DNA of 64,000 nucleotides from Miltoncostaea sp050249835 (lineage in GTDB: Bacteria; Actinomycetota; Thermoleophilia; Miltoncostaeales; Miltoncostaeaceae): contig JBFWPT010000017.1 in NCBI GenBank assembly GCA_050249835.1, forward strand, positions 1 to 64,000, read 5' to 3'. Shown piece by piece: positions 60,944-64,000 of this stretch. Below the pieces are notes generated by a model, which saw only the letters and a program-made list of their open reading frames with translations, did no database searches and had not been told where the DNA came from. A program made the position numbers and the translations under genes. Position 1 is the stretch's first letter; each line of letters opens with the position of its first letter.

Positions 60944-61383
60944 CAGATCAACCCCCTCATCGTCCTCGTCCTGGCCACCACGGGCGCGTGCCGCCGCACC
61001 AGCGCGGTCTCCCCGCGCGCCGCGAGCACGATCTGCCCGCGGGCCGCCCGCACCGCCGCCATCTCGCGGCGGTGGCTCTCCGTCATCTCCTCGATCTCCG
61101 CCCGCAGGTCGCGGCAGCGGCGCTCGGCGCGCTCCAACCGCCCCTCGAGCGCCAGCACGCGCTCGACGCCCGCGAGGTTCAGCCCCTCGTCCGACAGCTC
61201 CTGGATGCGCCGCAGCAGCGCCACGTCGCGCTCCGAGTAGACGCGCGTGTTGCGCGCCGTGCGCCGCGGCGTGATGAGCCCGCGGCGCTCGTACACGCGC
61301 AGCGTCTGCGGGTGCATCCCCGCCATCTCGGCCGCGATCCCGATGAGGAACGCGCTCTCGCCCACCACGCGCCGGGTGCTCAT
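60943..61383 (-). CDS. hspR: Heat-shock repressor HspR (MerR family)
   Basis: 146 aa. N-terminal MerR winged helix ('FLIGIAAEMAGMHPQTLRVY', 'RRGLITPRRTARNTRVYSER') and a C-terminal coiled coil. HspR of actinobacteria binds HAIR sites upstream of dnaK with DnaK as co-repressor; that site would lie beyond the right edge. ATG start overlapping the dnaJ stop by 4 bp. Confidence 0.95.
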   Translation of the reverse strand: MSTRRVVGESAFLIGIAAEMAGMHPQTLRVYERRGLITPRRTARNTRVYSERDVALLRRIQELSDEGLNLAGVERVLALEGRLERAERRCRDLRAEIEEMTESHRREMAAVRAARGQIVLAARGETALVRRHAPVVARTRTMRGLI

Positions 61384-62477
61384 GAGAACAGCGTCTCCCG
61401 TGGGTCGCGGGTGTCCAGCTCGGCGTACTTCTCCAGCGCCTTCCGCTGCTTGTCCGAGAGCTCGCGCGGCACCTCGACGTGCAGCACCGCGATGAGGTCC
61501 CCCCGCCCCTCGCCCTTCAGCCGCGGCGCGCCCTGGCCGGCGATGCGCAGCTTGCGCCCGTCGGGGCTCCCCGGCGGCACCGTCAGCTTCACGCGCCCGT
61601 CCATGGTCGGCACCTCCACCCGCGCCCCGAGCGCCGCCTCCGAGAACCGGACCGGCACCCGCAGGATCAGGTCGTCGCCGTCGCGCGTGTACCGGCGGCT
61701 CGGCGCGACGCGGACCAGGACCTGGAGGTCACCGCTCGGCCCGCCGCGCTCGCCCGCCTGGCCGCGCCCCTTGACGCGCAGGCGGTGCCCGTCGGGCACC
61801 CCCGCCGGGATCTTCACCTTGATCTGCTGGCGGGACGACGTGTTGCCCGAGCCGCCGCAGGTGGGGCACGGGTCGTCGATGACGGTGCCGTTGCCGCCGC
61901 ACCGCGGGCACGGCTCGCTGAACGCGAACGACCCCCCGTCGCGGCCGCGCACGCCCCGGCCCTTGCACTCCGGGCACAGGCGCGGGCTGGTGCCCGGCTT
62001 GGCGCCGCTGCCGCCGCAGTCCGCGCAGGCCACGGGGGTCTCCACGGACACGGGCACCTGGGCGCCGCGCATCGCCTGGTCGAAGGACAGGTTGACCTCG
62101 ACCTCCACGTCCGCGCCGCGCCGGGCCACCGGCTCGCGCGGCGCGCGGGTCCGGCCACCGCCGGCCCCGCCGCCACGGAACAGGTTCGAGAAGATGTCGG
62201 CGAAGTCCCCGAAGCCGCCGGGGTCGGCGCCGGCGCCGCCGGCCCCGCCGCCGTTGCCCATCCCGCCGAAGCGCAGGCGGTCGTCGTACTCCTTGCGCTT
62301 GTCGGCGTCCGAGAGCACGTCGTGGGCGTGGGAGATCTCCTTGAAGCGCTCCTCGGCCTTCGGGTCGCCCGCGTTGGTGTCGGGGTGGTTCTCCCGCGCC
62401 AGCTTGCGGTACGCCTTCTTGATCTCGTCGGCGCTCGCGGTGCGCGAGACGCCGAGGGTGTCGTAGAGGTCCTGCAC
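61380..62477 (-). CDS. dnaJ: Co-chaperone DnaJ
   Basis: 365 aa. J domain with HPD (His31-Pro-Asp33), a Gly-rich region, four CxxCxGxG repeats ('CADCGGSG', 'CPECKGRG', 'CPRCGGNG', 'CPTCGGSG') and the C-terminal substrate domain. Stimulates DnaK ATPase. Type I DnaJ. GTG start 18 bp after grpE. Confidence 0.97.
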   Translation of the reverse strand: MQDLYDTLGVSRTASADEIKKAYRKLARENHPDTNAGDPKAEERFKEISHAHDVLSDADKRKEYDDRLRFGGMGNGGGAGGAGADPGGFGDFADIFSNLFRGGGAGGGRTRAPREPVARRGADVEVEVNLSFDQAMRGAQVPVSVETPVACADCGGSGAKPGTSPRLCPECKGRGVRGRDGGSFAFSEPCPRCGGNGTVIDDPCPTCGGSGNTSSRQQIKVKIPAGVPDGHRLRVKGRGQAGERGGPSGDLQVLVRVAPSRRYTRDGDDLILRVPVRFSEAALGARVEVPTMDGRVKLTVPPGSPDGRKLRIAGQGAPRLKGEGRGDLIAVLHVEVPRELSDKQRKALEKYAELDTRDPRETLFS

Positions 62478-62495
62478 GTGTCTCCTGTGTCGGCG

Positions 62496-63068
62496 CTAGG
62501 CCTGCGGGGTCCCGGTGGCGATCACCACCCGGGTCGGCCGCAGGACGTGCTCCGAGTGGCGGTAGCCCTTCTCCACCACCTCGACGACCGTGCCCTCGGC
62601 GTGTCCCGGGGCCGGCACCGAGGCGATGGCCTCGTGGATCGTGGGGTCGAACTGCTCGCCGTGGGCGGGGATCTCCTCGACGCCGTGCCCGGTGAGGAGC
62701 CCGGCCAGCTGGCCGCGCACCATCTCGAGCCCGGCGACGATCCCCTCGCCCTGGTCGCCCAGGGCCGCCACGGCCCGCTCCAGGTTGTCCATCACCGGGA
62801 GCAGCCCGCGCACGACGTCGCGGGTGGCCCCGACCGAGATCGCCTGGCGGTCGCGGTCGGCGCGCTTGCGGTAGTTGTCGAACTCGGCCTTGAGGCGCAG
62901 CAGCGCGTCGAGGTACTCGTCGCGCTCGGCGCTGACGCGCTCGAGGTCGGCGGCCGGGTCGGGCGCCGCGGCAGCCGCACCCTCCCCGGTCACCTCCGGC
63001 CCGTCCGGGACGGCGGCCTCGTGCTCCTCGGCCGCCGCCCCCTCCGGCTGTGCGGGGCCGCCGGTCAC
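62496..63068 (-). CDS. grpE: Nucleotide-exchange factor GrpE
   Basis: 190 aa. Acidic, disordered N terminus, long coiled coil ('DEYLDALLRLKAEFDNYRKR') and a beta-rich head ('VVEVVEKGYRHSEHVLRPTR'), which releases ADP from DnaK. Overlaps the hsp20 stop by 4 bp. GTG start. Confidence 0.96.
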   Translation of the reverse strand: MTGGPAQPEGAAAEEHEAAVPDGPEVTGEGAAAAAPDPAADLERVSAERDEYLDALLRLKAEFDNYRKRADRDRQAISVGATRDVVRGLLPVMDNLERAVAALGDQGEGIVAGLEMVRGQLAGLLTGHGVEEIPAHGEQFDPTIHEAIASVPAPGHAEGTVVEVVEKGYRHSEHVLRPTRVVIATGTPQA

Positions 63069-63508
63069 GCGTCGGCCGCCGCCACGGCGATCTTGCGCGG
63101 GCGCACCTCGTCGGCCTTCGGAACGCGCACGGTCAGCACGCCGTTCTCGAAGCTCGCTGCGATCTCGTCCGCCTTGACGCCCTGCGGGAGCGTGACGCTC
63201 CGGTGGAAGCGCCCGTAGGCCCGCTCGAGGCGGTGGTACCGGCCCTCCTCGACCTCGTCGTCGACGCGCCGCTCACCGGTGAGGGTCAGCACCTGCTCGT
63301 CGATCTCGATGTCGATGTCCTCGGGCGTGAGGCCCGGGAGCTCGGCGCGGAGCACGATCTCCCGGTCCCTGTCGAAGACGTCCACGGCCGGGGTCCACGT
63401 GGCCCCCGCCGAGGTCCCCTCGCCCACGGTCCGGGCGAAGAGACGGTTCATCTCGTCGCGCAGGCTGGTGATGTCGCGGAAGGGGTCGAAGCGCACGACT
63501 GCCGGCAT
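63065..63508 (-). CDS. Small heat-shock protein (Hsp20/alpha-crystallin)
   Basis: 147 aa. Alpha-crystallin domain: 'VDVFDRDREIVLRAELPGLT', 'IDIEIDEQVLTLTGERRV', 'RSVTLPQGVKADEIAASFEN' and the terminal 'VRVPKADE'. ATP-independent holdase. It lies between dnaK and grpE, which is unusual. ATG with GAGGAGGA upstream. Confidence 0.95.
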   Translation of the reverse strand: MPAVVRFDPFRDITSLRDEMNRLFARTVGEGTSAGATWTPAVDVFDRDREIVLRAELPGLTPEDIDIEIDEQVLTLTGERRVDDEVEEGRYHRLERAYGRFHRSVTLPQGVKADEIAASFENGVLTVRVPKADEVRPRKIAVAAADA

Positions 63509-63537
63509 GGGAGTCCTCCTCTCGATCGGGTGTGGGG

Positions 63538-64000
63538 TCAGGACGCCTTCGCGTCCTCGTCGATGACCTCGTACTCGGCGTCCTCGACGGTGTCGTCCGC
63601 CGCCGTGCCGTTGCCGGCCTGGGACTCCTGCTGCGCGGCCGCCCGCTGGTAGACCTGCTCGGACAGCTTGTGCAGCACCTCGGTCAGCGACGCGGTCTTG
63701 GCGTCGATGTCGTCCGGGTCGTCCCCGGCCGCCGCCGTCTTCGCGGCCGCGATCGCGCCCTCGAGGTCGCGGCGGACCGACTCGTCCACCTTGTCGCCGT
63801 TGTCCTTGAGCTGGCGCTCGGCCTCGTGCACGCGCGCCTCGGCGGCGTTGCGGGCGTCGGCCACCCGGCGCAGGCGCCGGTCCTCGTCGGCGTGCGACTC
63901 GGCGTCGCGCACCATGTTCGTGATCTCGTCGTCCGAGAGGCCGCTCGAGGCCTTGATCTCGATCTTCTGCTCGATCCCGGTGCCGAGGTCCTTGGCGCCC
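63538..64000 (-). CDS. dnaK: Chaperone DnaK (Hsp70), C-terminal part, cut by the window edge
   Basis: The last ~153 residues of DnaK. Just inside the window the frame reads 'GAKDLGTGIEQKIEIK' and 'ASSGLSDDEITNMVRDAESH', the typical junction of substrate-binding beta and helical lid domains; the lid helices follow to the acidic, Glu-rich end. The N-terminal ATPase domain and the operon promoter with any HAIR operator lie beyond base 64000. It is the first gene of the heat-shock operon shown here. Confidence 0.95.
   Translation of the reverse strand, partial: GAKDLGTGIEQKIEIKASSGLSDDEITNMVRDAESHADEDRRLRRVADARNAAEARVHEAERQLKDNGDKVDESVRRDLEGAIAAAKTAAAGDDPDDIDAKTASLTEVLHKLSEQVYQRAAAQQESQAGNGTAADDTVEDAEYEVIDEDAKAS

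Overview
The window is very GC-rich (roughly three quarters G+C by eye), densely packed, and read as an actinobacterial chromosome. The clues are an HspR-controlled dnaK-type heat-shock operon, two PPOX-class (F420/flavin) proteins, a SigB/SigF partner-switching module, many GTG starts that overlap the previous stop (GTGA, ATGA, TGATG), and secreted proteins with Arg/Ala-rich C-terminal beta-domains. I favour a member of the Thermoleophilia (Solirubrobacterales/Miltoncostaea-like); this is inference from gene content, not from a marker gene. There is no phage, CRISPR array or intact insertion sequence.

Layout. 0-4.7 kb: an IS-like tail at the left edge, then a TetR regulator divergent from a shortened DHFR-like protein coupled to a 14-TM efflux pump, with two matching operators between them; then NhaA and a small membrane protein. 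4.7-8.7 kb: a LuxR-type two-component pair, a secreted repeat protein, an ECF sigma factor with a SnoaL-like tail and an unknown gene. 9-16.9 kb: a PPOX protein, a secreted beta-propeller, an ArsR-SRPBCC pair with a textbook autoregulated promoter, a glyoxalase/WYL-regulator divergent pair, a PQQ-type propeller protein and a beta-helix protein, then tRNA-Ala(TGC). 17-23.8 kb: a bacterial UBP-type zinc finger, an SDR epimerase, a degenerate GGDEF protein, an aldo/keto reductase, a zinc-ribbon/PAS protein, a subtilase and UppP. 23.8-26 kb: RsbV, SigB/F, RsbW and a degenerate RsbW-like protein, with a SigB-type promoter in front of the sigma gene. 26-32.4 kb: a YihY membrane protein, a second NhaA, two glycoside-hydrolase-like secreted proteins and a cytochrome P460-like lipoprotein.

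32.4-36.5 kb is the most interesting block: a LysR gene followed, in the same direction, by three translationally coupled genes for an FRD/AprA-family flavoprotein, a phosphosulfolactate synthase (ComA) and an ATP sulfurylase (Sat). Together they suggest a sulfate-to-sulfonate pathway (sulfate to APS, APS to sulfite, sulfite plus PEP to phosphosulfolactate); the flavoprotein step is hypothetical. 36.6-53.6 kb: a flavin monooxygenase, Lon, HxlR plus a second PPOX protein, a polysaccharide pair (DUF354 and a CapD/FlaA1-type dehydratase) with a coupled small Cys-rich protein, a PLP decarboxylase coupled to an HD-GYP/LuxR protein, secreted proteins, a DegT aminotransferase coupled to a PhoR-like kinase, and a NAGPA-domain protein. 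53.6-56.4 kb: six small co-directional genes framed by two inverted ~140-bp copies of an uncharacterised repeat with terminal inverted repeats. 56.4-64 kb: a sulfotransferase, two small proteins, and the operon dnaK-hsp20-grpE-dnaJ-hspR-clpB (dnaK runs off the right edge).

Several intergenic dyads share a CGGCGAT/ATCGCCG-type or GCGATCACTTGATCGC core and look like a dispersed palindromic repeat family.
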